DNA from: Xiphydria camelus
Lineage: Eukaryota; Arthropoda; Insecta; Hymenoptera; Xiphydriidae
Reading direction: 5' to 3'
Length of the DNA stretch: 64,000 nt
NCBI GenBank assembly: GCA_963678675.1
Contig: OY783191.1
Coordinates: 18,409,873-18,473,872 of the forward strand
Shown here: positions 10,590 to 21,289 of the stretch, piece by piece
How positions within the stretch are numbered: the first letter of the stretch is position 1
Layout of the letters: every line of letters begins with the position of its first letter
Translations under genes and position numbers: made by a program
Notes under the pieces: model-generated
Told to the model about the DNA's origin: nothing
The model's database searches: none
Seen by the model: only the letters and a program-made list of their open reading frames with translations

Positions 10590-12003
10590 TGGAATAGGAG
10601 AAATAATTTTTAAAGTTTTCATATTACGTATACATTTTCCTAGTGGGATCAGGAACAAAACCCTACAAAGCTCCCAATTGTCCAGTGTCAGCAGCATCCC
10701 TTATTTTGTAAAAAAAAAACCACCCCCGGATCGTACATTGTGCAGGTTTTTCTCAATTTCCTCGGAAACCGTTGTTCAAACGTAAAAATATATACAACCA
10801 AAAATGTTCGCCATTAAATTCTACTCAAAAACTGTTGTATAAATATGTTAGCTAATCCTTTCTGAATTCTCGCAAAATACGTTTAAAATTAAGGGTAGTT
10901 TTTAGCAGGCCGTTAAAATATGTCAAGTTCAGCGATCTTACGTAAGTATACTGTTATATTTTAGTCGCAGCACAGTAAAATTGACAAATCGATATTATGC
11001 AAAATTAGAGCAAATTGAAAGTGCTGCTGAGAAATCATTACACTTGCGTTATATAAAGCTGAACGGAAAGAAACTTCTTTGAATAGCTACAGATTTATTT
11101 CTTTTAATAAGTTGGTTGGCCAATCCAATCATGCCGTAATTTTGTCTAGATTGCCACCAACATCTGCAGCATTAAAACAGCATTCTTACCGGATATTTCA
11201 CCAAATTCAATCTTGGCGAGGAAAAGATATACAGCCAGCGCAAGTGGGGTTGGAAAAAAATGAGCAACATTTTATCACCAATTTTTACTACCGAGGCGCC
11301 GGCTCCAATTTCTGTTCTGAACATTATATCGTGCAGCTGTAAAAAGGGTTGTGGTAAGCGATGTGCACGTCTTAGACTTGGATTACATTGTTCAACCATG
11401 TGCTCCAACTGCTATGGACAGGGTTGCTTCAATGCCCCACCTGACGAGATATTAAATGAAGAGGACCTAACAAATGAATAAAAAAAGACATGTAGTGAGT
11501 TAGGATTATTGGGGACACCACTTTTTTTTAAAACGGGCCGGGAGCTCCACCTCATGGGTGGTGTGGAAACGAGCTCAAATTAGAAAATGCATAGTTATAA
11601 TGCTCTAAAATTCCTTTCAAATTTTAAAAATTGACTTAGATAATACTTATGTAGCGATATTATAGCACTAGAATTATGAAAATCACTACAATTAAAGCCA
11701 CATTTTACATGCTAAAAACTACACCTAATTTTGAACGTTATTTACGAACATTCAGAGAGGATTACCTAAAATGCTTATAGAACAGTTTTTGTGTAGAATT
11801 TAATGGCGAATATTAAACAACAGTTTACGAGGAAATTGAGAAAAACCGGCACAATGTACCATCCGGGGGTGGTTTTTTGCAAAAGAAAGGATGTTGCGGA
11901 CATCGACCACATGGGAACTTTTTGGGGGTTTATTCCTACTCTCCCATTAGGAACATAATTTACGTAATATGAAAACTTTATACATTATTTCTTCTAAAAA
12001 GTA
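10590..12003 (+). mobile_element. Nested TIR element encoding a Cys-rich protein relic
   Basis: Inserted within the piggyBac gene after the GINARIV segment. Bases 10,590-10,935 reappear inverted at 11,690-12,003, with shared blocks AAAGTTTTCATATTACGTA and CACCCCCGGATGGTACATTG-like. The interior carries the relic at 11,079-11,481. The piggyBac frame resumes right after the second arm. The same protein type recurs at 54,100-54,700. Confidence 0.7.
11079..11481 (+). pseudogene. Relic of a conserved repeat-associated protein with Cys-rich C-terminus
   Basis: One frame has SRLPPTSAALKQHSYRIFHQ and then IQSWRGKDIQPAQVGLEK. After a frameshift near 11,257, a second frame has TEAPAPISVLNIISCSCKKG and a cysteine cluster (CGKRC, LHCSTMCSNC, GCFN). 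This matches the organisation of the better-preserved copy at 54,100-54,700, which adds the motif FLHAFTGCDTTS. I recall this as a widespread arthropod protein. TGCD resembles the signature of XPG/FEN-like nucleases, and the C-terminus resembles CXC-type Cys clusters. Both are inferences. Confidence 0.6.
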
Positions 12004-12029
12004 CTATTTCCGTGTACTAATCAGCAAAA

Positions 12030-12335
12030 TACCGGAAATAACCAGTTAGCACGAAGATTGTTTTTGAAAGAGTTAGGGCTATAGCTAGTTTTAGAACACT
12101 TTTAAATAAGGAATTTAAATCCAAGGATTCCAAGATCGCTACATGCAATTCGGGTTCCAGAAAATCAAGAATACAATGAGTTTCCCGGTAAACAATAACG
12201 ATTTTCAAGGTGTGGTAGTTGTCCCAGAAATCAGGATAGGAAATCGTTTTATACCTGTGCTAAATGTCATAATTTTGTGTGCTTGGAGCATTCCATTATT
12301 TATGGCGAAGGTTGTGCCAATAATATTTCCTATTA
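12030..12335 (+). pseudogene. piggyBac transposase, C-terminal zinc finger
   Basis: The piggyBac frame resumes with RKLLFLKELG-like sequence and PRSLHAIRVPENQE. It then has CGSCPRNQDRKSFYTCAKCH followed by NFVCLEHS, the Cys/His cross-brace finger that ends piggyBac transposases. A stop and frameshifts separate the segments. This is the same gene as the pieces at 4,461 and 9,820. Confidence 0.85.
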
Positions 12336-12660
12336 GTGTGCACTGTTTAGAGCCACACAGAAATAAATTTTTGTATTTTATTTTACGTACTTACACCACC
12401 AGATTACTTTAGCTAAGAATATTTTGTTTATTTTTTTTTCGTGTAACCATACTTAGCAGAAGAAAATCTTTTTTCTTTAAGAAAACTGGTAAATGTCATG
12501 ACATTTTATGCTTCCTTATATATATTAACAAAATTTGTTGATTACACGTTATTTTCGCAAAAACTCTACTTGGATTTTATTTAAGAAATTATAGGTAGGT
12601 ATGTCATACCCCACCACACATTTCCTTACAGCATTACTAACCACACAGCCGCCGGGTTAA

Positions 12661-13346
12661 ATAATATAGTATCCAGCGGTCAGGGAATTGTGGAAAACCT
12701 GGAATTGTCAAGGAATTATGTGAGTCAGGAAAAGGCCAGAGAAAAGTCAGAAAAATCAAAAAACTTTCTGGAATTTTTCAAACTTTATAAATTTTAAAAG
12801 TTTAGGGAGCTTCCTATGAACTAATTCTCTCTTTTTACAGATAGCAAGAACATCCATTACCGATGGAAATAATATTAGTAGGGGAAAAAAGCGGGTAAAA
12901 CGAGCTACTTAAGGTTTGGTAGGCCCTAAATGAAAAAACTGAGGAACTGGAAACATTTCTCCCAAAATTACACAATAGTCATACATTAAATTTTATAGTA
13001 CTAGTACGAAATATTACTTAAAAAAAGCATAATATATTATATGTAGTAAAAACAGGTATAAATTAAAAATCTGCATATTACCCCGTTTTGCCCGCTGGGT
13101 AGGGCAAAATGGGCTTATATAAAGGAATTAAGAATTTATTCTGTAATACCTATGAACTCAACCCAAAAATACGTATCGCCTCGTCGCCAATGGCAATGAC
13201 GTTTTTGTTTCCTCTATTACTTCCCCCTTACCTTCCTTAACTCTAGGGTACCCCGTTTTACGCTATCCCGTTTTGCTCTATCCGGTATAGCTTTTAAGTT
13301 AGATGTCATTTTCAAAATAAAAAACATTTTCCGGAACGAACTATTA
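12661..13346. repeat. Diverged repeat with CCCCGTTTTGCCC motifs, copy A (left part)
   Basis: From about 12,870 this sequence matches 48,020-48,310 and then 50,060-50,220. Shared landmarks are TACTAGTACGAAATATTACT, ATTACCCCGTTTTGYCC and AACGACGTTTTTRTTTCCTC. The first 200 bases contain a degenerate GGAATTGTGGAAAACCTGGA-type repetition. No gene is seen. Confidence 0.65.
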
Positions 13347-13350
13347 TTAA

Positions 13351-14691
13351 CCCTTAAGTGGTAACACACCGTCTCAGAGACGCTACCGCATGATTGGATA
13401 TTGGGATCTGACATGGGGGAGGAGCTTACTTCGAAAAGTTCAATATGGCCGAAATCAGTATACTCTCTCTGCCAACATAGAGTGTATGGGAGTGTAGTTA
13501 TTATTTAATTATTATTTATTGTTTCGACACGCGCAAGGCTTCGCGAACCCTTCCCAACTTTCACCAGACTCGCGGGAGGACATGGGCACCCTTTGCCCTC
13601 CGCTATCGTCCATGGTTGACCTCCCATAAATTCAGCCTTCGAGACGCGCATACGCCTGTCCCATGACCGCATCACGGGACGTCAACGTATCTGCGCGTCT
13701 CCGCGGAGTTTTTTTTTTCACGTTTTTACTCTTCCACTTTCTCGAAACTTTCTTCTCGCATCGTGAATTGGAAAAAAAACCCGCCCTTGTACCGAAGCGT
13801 ACCCCTTCCTTTCGAACCGCTTACGAGCTTAATATTACTATTAATAATAATGGCTTGTGTACATTAATCCATTGCTAGTCACTCGCTAAATCCACTAAAC
13901 GGTATACTAGGAATAGTTTTACTTCTCGCCACCAGACGGCGTATCGAGACATGTCAAATCCCAATACGTTTATCTTCCCACCACCGCAGGTCTAACCATC
14001 GACCAAGTAAGTAATTTCAGTATGCATCGAGATACGTTAGAGGTAGGTAGAGCGATTTTCGGAAGTGCGTACTTTTCGAAATATTGTGATTCAAACTGTC
14101 GATGCCGTCTGGCAGATGGAGTGTTACCATTAACATTAGTTTTTCTTGATTTGTGAACAATGGATCAAAGACCCAGTGGCTCAAAGCGAGTGAAGTATGA
14201 CGACCTAAATTATGAGGATACCCTTCTAAAGTGGTTTGACGAGGTTGGCAGCGATAACAGTGATATAGAGTCAGAATGTGATGCACGAAAAAAGTATGTG
14301 GGGAGTGCGCCGAACAAGCTCAACTTTAGGCTTTGTAATTTTGTTACCGTTTGCTTGTTTGTTTGTTATTTTTTTATGCTGAATATATGTATTTGTATAC
14401 CCTTAATATGAAAATAAACGTATTTCTTCTGATTCTCCCATTGATTTTTTTAGAGTCATTCACAAATACCGATATTTCGAAAAACATAAAATAGAACTTC
14501 TTCAAAACTTCAACATATTTTCGAACAAATAAACATTAACTACAACTTTTTGTATAGTTTTAAAGCTGATGAATCATTCCAAGCTAAAAATATTATTTTA
14601 GATACGAAAAATAATATATTTTTTTTAAACGTCTCTCAGACGGTCTGTTAGTATAAGAGTAACTTATTTAGTATGTTACCACACTTAAGGG
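13351..14691 (+). mobile_element. Second piggyBac, internally deleted
   Basis: TTAA then CCCTTAAGTGGTAACACACC on the left, and GGTATGTTACCACACTTAAGGG-type sequence (inverted, minor gaps) then TTAA on the right. The subterminal CGTCTCAGAGACG also has an inverted partner with GTCTCTCAGACGG. The repeat copy at 50,219-50,222 has a single TTAA in the same flanking sequence, so it is the unoccupied site. Only the N-terminal exon of a transposase remains (14,160-14,340). Confidence 0.9.
14160..14411 (+). pseudogene. piggyBac transposase N-terminal exon
   Basis: ATG at 14,160 opens MDQRPSGSKRVKYDDLNYED and continues TLLKWFDEVGSDNSDIESEC, the usual basic-then-acidic piggyBac N-terminus. From about residue 60 the sequence becomes a hydrophobic Phe/Val/Cys run that is not transposase, marking the internal deletion. 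A peptide of 83 residues could still be made. It would lack the DDD core and the zinc finger. Confidence 0.75.
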
Positions 14692-15545
14692 TTAAAATGA
14701 TTACCACAAAGTGTCTCTTTTCCTATAGTAACTACAAAAAATCGTAGTTAAAACAAGCATAGTATAATTACTAAGAACCGGCGTGCACCTTTGATTTTTG
14801 ACTTGTAACTGTTATTTTCCTAACTCATGCCCATTTCGAGGCCTTTTCCAGTCTACTTTTAGACCGTAAGATGGCGTTTTTCCCGCGTGATACCAACTAG
14901 GAGTTCGTAGACTATTAAAAACACTTTACTCGGACTGACGCGAATACTTAGTCGAAGTGAGTCCTTTTTTCAAATTGACGAACGGAACGTGAAATGAGCA
15001 GAGTATATCTCACTTCGTCAGCTGACACTGTTGCACTCTGATTGGCGCGATTCCTTAGTCCGAAGTGGGTCTTTTTCAAATTGACGATCGCAACGTGAAA
15101 TTAACCGTATCGAATCGATTCATTCGAGTCGACAGAAGGACGCACGAGAATATACCAAACCTATAAGTGTAGAATCAAAATATAGAGAGAAAAGGCGTCA
15201 TTATCCCGAACAGCGATGAAGAAGGCGACGAATTTCAAAATATCGTGAAACAAGAGCTAAATTGTACTTCGAGTGTAGAGATAAATTTACATTCGTTGAG
15301 TTATCAAGAGAATGTAGAAAGTGGTAATAACCTCGCTGACGACAACAACATTCCGCAGGATGTCCTCTTATTGAGCTCGCTTATAAAGCTCGTGAGGCTG
15401 AGTTTATAAAATTGCTTTAAATTTTTGCTAGTTTTTCAATGCGGGGGCTCCGTCCCCCCAACCCCCCTCCTCTTCCTCCTCCTCCTACCACTCTTCGTAA
15501 ATGGGCATTCGTGAGGAAAAATAGTATATGTCATTCGGCTTTAAT
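14692..15545. other. Repeat copy A (right part), a tandem pair and an exon-like frame
   Basis: 14,692-14,780 continues the repeat that matches 50,222-50,300. Two direct copies of a block of about 64 bases (14,932-14,994 and 15,038-15,101) share TTCAAATTGACGAWCG and AACGTGAAAT. The plus strand from about 15,170 to 15,420 is open, starting KGVIIPNSDEEGDEFQNIVK, acidic and without an ATG; I do not recognise it. A G/C-run segment follows at about 15,440-15,480. Confidence 0.45.
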
Positions 15546-15650
15546 CCTCGGATTTTTCAGATTATGTTCATGTCGTAGCACGAGGTATGGTGGGGGGACG
15601 GGGCTCGTGCTACGACTTGAACACAGTCTTAAAAAGCCTCGGATAACCGC
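15545..15650. mobile_element. Small palindromic MITE
   Basis: CCTCGGATTTTTCAGATTAT with GTTCATGTCGTAGCACGAG is followed after a short loop by CTCGTGCTACGACTTGAAC and AAAAAGCCTCGG. About 105 bases, arms about 45 bases, no coding. Confidence 0.6.
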
Positions 15651-16040
15651 CTTATGATATAAGATACTATTCTCGTGAAACTAGTGATTATCGTATCCAT
15701 ACACATAATTGGATTTTCATGTGAAATATTATATTTGATGCTCCAGATGAGAATGCTTTCAGAAAAAGAAAAGCTTGAATTGCCCCTCATTTGTACATCA
15801 GGCCACATGCAACAGACGCAAAAGGATGGAAATTCGACCCTTAAAATCTGGGACTTCCGGATGTGTAAATCGAATTTTCGACGGCTTGTTGTATTTGACC
15901 TAAAAACTATATTACTTCTGCAATTTAATTAATTACAATTACAGGTCAAAATTAAAAGATATACGACGGTTCTTCTGACCGAAAGTTGATATTAAAAATG
16001 GTTAGTTATATTTTGTGTACTAATTTAAACGGTACAACCT
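15650..16040. other. AT-rich sequence without recognised genes
   Basis: An 85-codon plus frame (15,675-15,932) has no recognisable family. Nothing else is seen. Confidence 0.35.
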
Positions 16041-16053
16041 TTTTAACCCTTTC

Positions 16054-16238
16054 GGTACTACTGCCGCCTATTGGCGGCGGCCAGGAAACATTCTCTGGGT
16101 ACTACACTGCCGCCTATTGGCGGCGACTAGGAAACATTCTCTGGGTACTACTGCCGCCCGTTAGCGGCGGCCACAAAACACGTTCTCTGGGTACTACTGC
16201 CGCCCGTTGGCGGCGGCCACGAAACGTTCTCTTAGTCC
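16054..16238. repeat. Minisatellite, four units of about 45-50 bases
   Basis: Units begin GGTACTACTGCCGCC, contain CGCC-TATT/CGTT-GGCGGCG so that each can fold into a GC hairpin, and end GAAACRTTCTCT(G). The right end of the surrounding inverted repeat (35,597-35,620) has only one partial unit, so the array expanded on one side. Confidence 0.85.
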
Positions 16239-16883
16239 AGTCAAATTTCCGTTTAAATCGAAAAATGAGACATAATGGCGAAAACTTGGGAAAATGTGTG
16301 TTTCGATGTTATTAATGGAGGGAACATATTAAAAGAAGAATCCCCCCTCGGCAAAGTGTGTAAAAAAATTATTTATTTTTGAAAAAATCGGTTCTTCGCT
16401 AATATTTTGAAAATTACGTGACCTATTGAAAAATAGTTAAGACAAAAGTTGTAGATAATAAAATTAGCTACAAAAAAGCTATTACACTTTTTGCCCTATC
16501 TTCAACGCCTAAGAAGCTAGGACCTCCAGATGAGTTGAAATGTTCAAATATTCATAACAAATCCAAAAATTAAGATTTTTGTAATTTCTTTTTTGTAATC
16601 CATTTAGAAAAATCTCATCATTTTTCCTAGTGAAACCAAATTTTGTTTTTCATTGTTGTTTGCACATGATTTATTTTTAAAGTTTTAAATGCTTGAATTT
16701 ACATAGAAATTTGCAATTAAAAATTTGTTTAATTATACCATCGCTTATTTCGGATTGTTCCTGAAGAAAAAGATAAATAGCAATTCAACGTATCTCACCT
16801 GGTTTGCAAGATATGCTAAATTGAAAAGGAAGGAGATTTACGCGATGATCACCACTGACTACGCAAACTGTGCCAAACATATA
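16234..16883. repeat. Left arm of long inverted repeat B (partner 34,938-35,602)
   Basis: About 650 bases match the reverse complement of 34,938-35,602. Landmarks are GACATAATGGCGAAAACTTG, GGCGTTGAAGATAGGGC (as inverse) and the end ACTACGCAAACTGTGCC. It includes the stretch at 16,800-16,880, whose inverse lies at 34,950-35,040. No coding is seen. Large composite elements sit between the arms. Confidence 0.85.
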
Positions 16884-17060
16884 TAGTGTCGCACCGTTCT
16901 CACTCACGTCGACCTGACGTTTGTGTGCGCACGCTGCTGCAGTTGTCTGCGAGTGTTAGTGAGACTGAGGGTTGCTCTCGGCCTTCCGGAGTACCTGTTC
17001 CGTTGCAGGGGTTTCGTAGCATCGCGACCATGAATACCTCGCAAACCTAGTAGCCCAAGC

Positions 17061-17305
17061 AGTATACGCCTGTTGCGCATCGGTGGTGGCGCCGCCTTAT
17101 TCGCCTGGTAAGCAAAAAGTGCCGTACTGGGTTACACGGCACGGGGGTGTACGACTATACATGTGGTCACATGTACACTTAGGTTTGCCTGTATAAGCAC
17201 AAGCCGGAAGGCCAGATTGGTTGACAGTGTAACCCATTTGTGCCAATATTGGCCACTACGCGGCGCTTTCGGCGCACTTTCGAGATACTCACAACAGGCG
17301 TATAC
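17061..17305. mobile_element. Small MITE with GTATACGCCTGTTG ends
   Basis: GTATACGCCTGTTG at the left and CAACAGGCGTATAC at the right. It is absent from the corresponding place in the right arm of element A, so it is an insertion. An internal pair, GTACACAT-type and ATGTGTAC-type, gives a second hairpin at about 17,130-17,190. Confidence 0.6.
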
Positions 17306-17480
17306 ATTATCTTATTTCCATTAGCTTCTTTCCAGCACCTCCTAGGTAAACGGTTCTACTTTTGTTTGATCAACGAAATTGATTCAATTTCATTGAACAG
17401 TGCTTTGAGAAACAAATTTTTGAAAATCGCGTCGCATGCGCGTTCCAAGTGTCAAGGATTGGCGTATATTATATCACCAA

Positions 17481-17550
17481 TGCTTCGATAGCGCAACGGT
17501 CAAGTTGCCGGGCTGGGAGTCTCGATGTCGTGGGTTCAAATCTTGTTGGT
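17481..17550 (+). ncRNA. tRNA-like sequence, copy 1
   Basis: GATAGCGCAACGGTCAAG resembles a Pol III A box, and GTCGTGGGTTCAAATC resembles a tRNA T-arm / B box. T-runs follow within 20 bases and could end Pol III transcription. The anticodon stem does not pair well, so this is a degenerate tRNA or the head of a SINE-like unit rather than a working tRNA. The unit extends to about 17,697. Confidence 0.4.
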
Positions 17551-17694
17551 TTTTTTCTTTTTTCTCTATTAACTCTTTTTTTTTCATTTAACTGCAACCA
17601 CTTCTTGTTATTGAAAGTGGTTTACATTACCGAATAAAATAATAGTTTCAATGTTTTTCATAGTTTTACATTATTTTCTTCCTTATTGAGGTGA

Positions 17695-18070
17695 ACCAAT
17701 ATTATTTGTAGGAACAGTTGGAAACATCGTTGCATTTTTTAACTCTTACATTTCGTCATAGGAATTTTTGGCTGCCGAAGATTTTGTTCATAATTTTGGA
17801 TGATAGTTGTCGAAAAAACATTTGAAGCATACCGTCTTTTGACACCATAAGCATTTATTTTGACGAATGGGACTTTGCCACACGCACATTTACACTTTAA
17901 AAGCGTTATGGAAAAGCAAATTTCATTGTTTCATTCAGTGTTTCAAATGTTTTTTCGACAATTATTATCATTTAAAATCACGAACAAAATCTTTGGCAGC
18001 CAAAAATTCCCATAACGAAATGTAAGAGCAAAAAATGCCACGATGTTTCCAACTGTTCTCACAAATAATA
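17695..18070. mobile_element. Palindromic MITE, about 375 bases, copy 1
   Basis: AATATTATTTGTAGGAACAG and AACATCGTTGCATTTTT at the left are mirrored at about 18,010-18,066. The arms continue through TTTTTGGCTGCCGAAGATTT. A second copy lies at about 20,285-20,665. Confidence 0.75.
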
Positions 18071-18165
18071 TTTTGCCCTGCTAAGACAGGAAATCGTATC
18101 TGCAAAAACATCGATTTTTGCTTTTTTGGCTATTTGAACATATCTATGAGAAAAAAATCATCTCT

Positions 18166-18474
18166 TGAACAGTGCTTCGAGAACAAACTTTTTTGAAAAT
18201 CGCGTCGCGCGCGCGTCCCAAGTGTCTGGGATTGGCGTACATTACATCACTAATGCTTCGATAGCGCAACGGTCAAGTTGCTGGGTTGGGAGTCTCGAGG
18301 TCGTGGGTTCAATTCTTGTTGGTTTTTTCTTCTTCTTTGTTAACTTTTTTTTTCATTTCATTGCAACCCATTCTGGTTATAGAAAGTGGTTTACATTATC
18401 GAATAAAATAATAGTTTCAATTTTGTTCATAGTTTTACATTTTTTTCTCTCTCATTGAGGTGAACCAATACGCT
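18166..18474 (+). repeat. Direct repeat of 17,394-17,697 with tRNA-like copy 2
   Basis: Matches 17,394-17,697: CAGTGCTTYGAGAAMAAA, AAAATCGCGTCGC, the tRNA-like block (18,253-18,322, B box GTGGGTTCAATTC, then T-runs) and TTTACATTAYCGAATAAAAT. The two direct copies flank the palindromic MITE, suggesting duplication or two related insertions. Confidence 0.7.
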
Positions 18475-18676
18475 AGGCAAGTAACTCTAGTGGCGCCACG
18501 AGGTGGTCGGAGTACGTAACTCTAGGGTGACTGTCACTCCAATTCGTGTCTAATGGAGCCTGTGAAACAGTCAGTAATTAAACCCGTTAGTTATAATCAG
18601 ACTCATAATTAATTTGTATTAATTTAAAACTCTCAAAACTAAGCTGGTTCAACTGTCAACAGACCAGTGACCGTAC

Positions 18677-18850
18677 ACCTAGGAACTCGGAATCTGTCGC
18701 TGGTGACTTTTTTAAATGTTACTTTTAAACGTACTAACTTACGATTAATCAATCCTAATGCTTTCATTAACGAGGGTAAACGCCACCGTAGCTAATGAGG
18801 GCATGAGAATTAATTGTTCATTAGTCAGTATGTTTAAAAATGCCATTTCA
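18677..18850. mobile_element. GTAC-family palindromic MITE, copy 1 (truncated)
   Basis: GTAC, ACCTAGG.., AATCTGTCGCTGGTGAC, AAACGTACTAAC, TTCTCATGCCCTCATTAG-type core (as inverse). Sequence identity stops at about 18,850, where the GC-rich block begins, so the right terminus is missing. Confidence 0.75.
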
Positions 18851-18854
18851 CTTT

Positions 18855-19990
18855 GTGACGTGGAGAATCGCTCCGCGTCACAAAAAAAAGGTGCAATCGG
18901 CCCCTTCGAGATAACGCGTGCGAATCAGCCATCGAAAGGGCCGTGCGAAACGTCGCGAGCGCGATCGCGGCGAAGACGCGAATCCGGACGGTCCCGGGTA
19001 GAGCGCGCATTCCGGTACCGTACCGGCGAGTCAGTCTGATTTCGTCTGCGTTCGATAACGCACGATCGTTAAGAGTTCCGTACGAACCGCTATAATAGCA
19101 AGATCGTTGATATAGCACGTAACGATAGCACCATCTGCTTTCACGTTCGTTGAACGTGCTTCTAAAACGTCCGACGCGAGTGATCATTGAGAGTTTCCGT
19201 GCGAGAAAGCGAGCGAGATCCGATAAATGAATTGAGTCGCGAAGTGTCGTGCGATCCGCCACCGCAACTCCGAGAAGAGCGAGACGAGGAGGAGATACGA
19301 CGAGCTCCATCGGGGATATCTCCTACGCGAGGGAGATCGAGTCATCCCCGGAGGCTCTGGACGGAGCCGAAAGGGTCACCGGATCGGCAGCCCGGAAGCC
19401 GAGGAGCCGGGACGCGCCCAGCCGAAAACGATCGCTGCAGCCCCGGTACGCTCCCCCTTTTCTATAACCGCTCTCCGACTCACCCCCGCGCCGTTATCGC
19501 TTTGTTAGCGCCTCCGCGCGAGCGTTTCGTTTCGTTGGCGAATCGAGCGGTGTCCGCGGTGTTGTGCGACACCGTTTCGGTGTTTCGTTTGTGTAACGCT
19601 CGCGAGCGTCGTTCGGGGACCATTGTTGAGTTCCCCGACAAATAAACGTCGTTCTCTTTGGACGTAGTCGAGGTTCTTTTTCACGAACCCGTCCGCGAAT
19701 CTATCCTCCCGGGTCCCAGCCCGCGCACCTCGAACCGCCCCTCTACCATCTGCTAGAGGTAGCCGAGCCCGACGGAGATCGGACCGTTTCCGATCCCCCG
19801 GTTCTCGTCCGTTTTCAGGGACCGCGTTCGTTTCCCTGAGTGGCGGGATCGTGACCCGCCTGGCGCCCATCGTTCCGTTATCGTGCGCGCGGCAGCGTAG
19901 CCGCTTGATAGTGGCGTAGCGGAGGGCACCGAGGGCCCTCACCGAAACGCTACGTCATAACTTATCCCCCTCTAGAGTTGCGTGGAATGC
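18855..19990 (+). mobile_element. GC-rich LTR-like block
   Basis: A sharply GC-rich island begins with the hairpin TGTGACGTGG..CGCGTCACA. It contains a polyadenylation-type AATAAA at about 19,641. It also has TGGCGCCCATCGTTCC at 19,861, similar to a tRNA-Lys primer site over its first nine bases. These suggest a solo LTR plus leader of a retrotransposon, but I cannot define the ends or a duplication. The Arg-rich frames on both strands (18,758-19,942) show no family and are taken as composition effects. Confidence 0.35.
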
Positions 19991-20284
19991 CCACGAGGTC
20001 GCGCGCGCATCGGTGATTTGAGATACTTGCTTAGCGTATACTGCCGTGCTAAGACAGGAAGTCGTATCTACGCTTTAACACATTACAAAATACAACAGTT
20101 TTTCTGAATTGTTTCATGCCGTGCTCGTAGAAACGCATCCGATTTTTGTTTTTAGCTGATATATAGGGGAGCTGCAGATACTCCTTTCACACTTGGCACA
20201 GTAATAAAGCAAATAGATATGTTCAAATAGCCAAAAAAGCAAAAATCGATGTTTTTGCAGATACGACTTCCTGTCTTAGTAGGC

Positions 20285-20665
20285 CAGAATATTATTTGTA
20301 ATAACAGTTGGAAACATCGTTGCATTTTTTTGCTCTTATATTTCTTTATGGGAATTTTTGACTGCCGAAGATTTTGTTCATGATTTTGGATGACAATAAT
20401 TGTCGAAAAAACATTTGAAACACTAAATGAAACAATGAAATTTTCTTTTCCATAACGCCTTGAAAGTGTAAATCTGCGTGTGGCAAAGTCCCATTCGTCA
20501 AAATAAATGCTTATGGTGTCAAAATACGGTGTACTTCAAATGTTTTTTCGACAACTATCATCCAAAATTATGAACAAAATCTTCGGCAGCCAAAAATTCC
20601 TATGACGAAATGTAAGAGTAAAAAATGCAACGATGTTTCCAACTGTTCTTACAAATAATATTGGT
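20285..20665. mobile_element. Palindromic MITE, about 380 bases, copy 2
   Basis: Same family as 17,695-18,070: AATATTATTTGTAATAACAG at the left, TTCTTACAAATAATATT at the right. Upstream, 20,190-20,285 is the inverse of 18,068-18,155 (TCGATTTTTGCTTTTTTGGC). Confidence 0.75.
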
Positions 20666-20667
20666 TC

Positions 20668-20890
20668 ACCTCAATAAGGAAGAAAATAATGTAAAACTAT
20701 GAAAAACATTGAAACTATTATTTTATTCAGTAATGTAAACCACTTTCAATAACAAGAAGTGGTTGCAATTAAATGAAAAAAAAGAGTTAATAGAGAAAAA
20801 AGAAAAAAACCAACAAGATTTGAACCCACGACATCGAGACTCCCAGCCCGGCAACTTGACCGTTACGCTATCGAAGCATCGGTGATCAAG
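20668..20890 (-). repeat. Inverted third copy of the tRNA-like unit
   Basis: The reverse complement of the units at 17,481 and 18,253. The tRNA-like block is at 20,810-20,879 on the minus strand, with B box GTGGGTTCAAATC followed by T-runs. With the other two copies it makes a dispersed Pol III-type family in this block. Confidence 0.6.
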
Positions 20891-20959
20891 AAACACGGCA
20901 GTGTCTCGCGGCATGTTCATTCAAGTAGTTCGTCAGAACGACGCCGACAGCACTGTCGC

Positions 20960-21210
20960 CACGGGCACCCATGTATCTTTACAGGAAAAATGTCTGCCCC
21001 CTTCAGCACTCAATTTTTACATCGAATTTTCTCAATAAATATACGGTTATAACCAAAACTATGCTTAGTTACGCCATATAAATCGACTATTCTCTATTGA
21101 TAGAGACCAGAATAAATGTTATAAGTTACATATTAATAGAGATTCTTCCTTAGCAAGGCGAAGCCACGCCCCTCGCGCCTAAAAGTCGAGAATCCGATTT
21201 CTCGGGCAAT
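20960..21210. repeat. Left arm of inverted repeat (partner about 24,070-24,295)
   Basis: CAATAAATATACGGTTATAA and the block around TTCTCTATTGATAGAGACCA are mirrored at 24,120-24,290. Divergence is several percent, so this is an older pair. Confidence 0.6.
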
Positions 21211-21289
21211 ATATATATGTCAAAATGTCACACAATTTCCGCCTATCTTCGGCGATAGTCGGCCATGATCGGAAATGTGTTCACAGATG

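Larger units (their letters stand above)
3204..12656 (+). mobile_element. piggyBac element, disrupted by nested insertions
   Basis: The left end is TTAA followed by CCCGGCGACTGTGTG, and the right end is CACACAGCCGCCGGG followed by TTAA. This gives inverted ends and the TTAA duplication typical of piggyBac. Between them are three colinear pieces of one piggyBac transposase (4,461-5,194, 9,820-10,570 and 12,030-12,335) on the plus strand. The 9.45-kb length is explained by insertions: an LTR retroelement remnant in the 5' flank, a 4.6-kb element at 5,195-9,819 and a 1.4-kb element at about 10,590-12,000. A 5'UTR intron is likely at about 4,390-4,453 (GTAAGT to TTCTAG). Confidence 0.88.
18468..20043. 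mobile_element. Element with ATACGCTAGGCAAGTA ends holding a GC-rich block
   Basis: ATACGCTAGGCAAGTAACTC at the left and a degraded inverse, AGAGTT..TACTTGCTTAGCGTAT, at the right. Between them are a truncated GTAC-type MITE (18,677-18,850) and a GC-rich, LTR-like block. Confidence 0.5.

Noticed and set aside
16054..16238. CRISPR-like array (four regularly spaced repeats)
   Set aside because: Units are contiguous with internal symmetry and no unique spacers; eukaryotic minisatellite.
18758..19942. Several Arg-rich frames of 70-158 codons on both strands
   Set aside because: They overlap each other in a GC-rich, CG-rich island; no motif, no splice pattern, and they coexist in three or more frames. 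Better explained as an LTR-like non-coding block.
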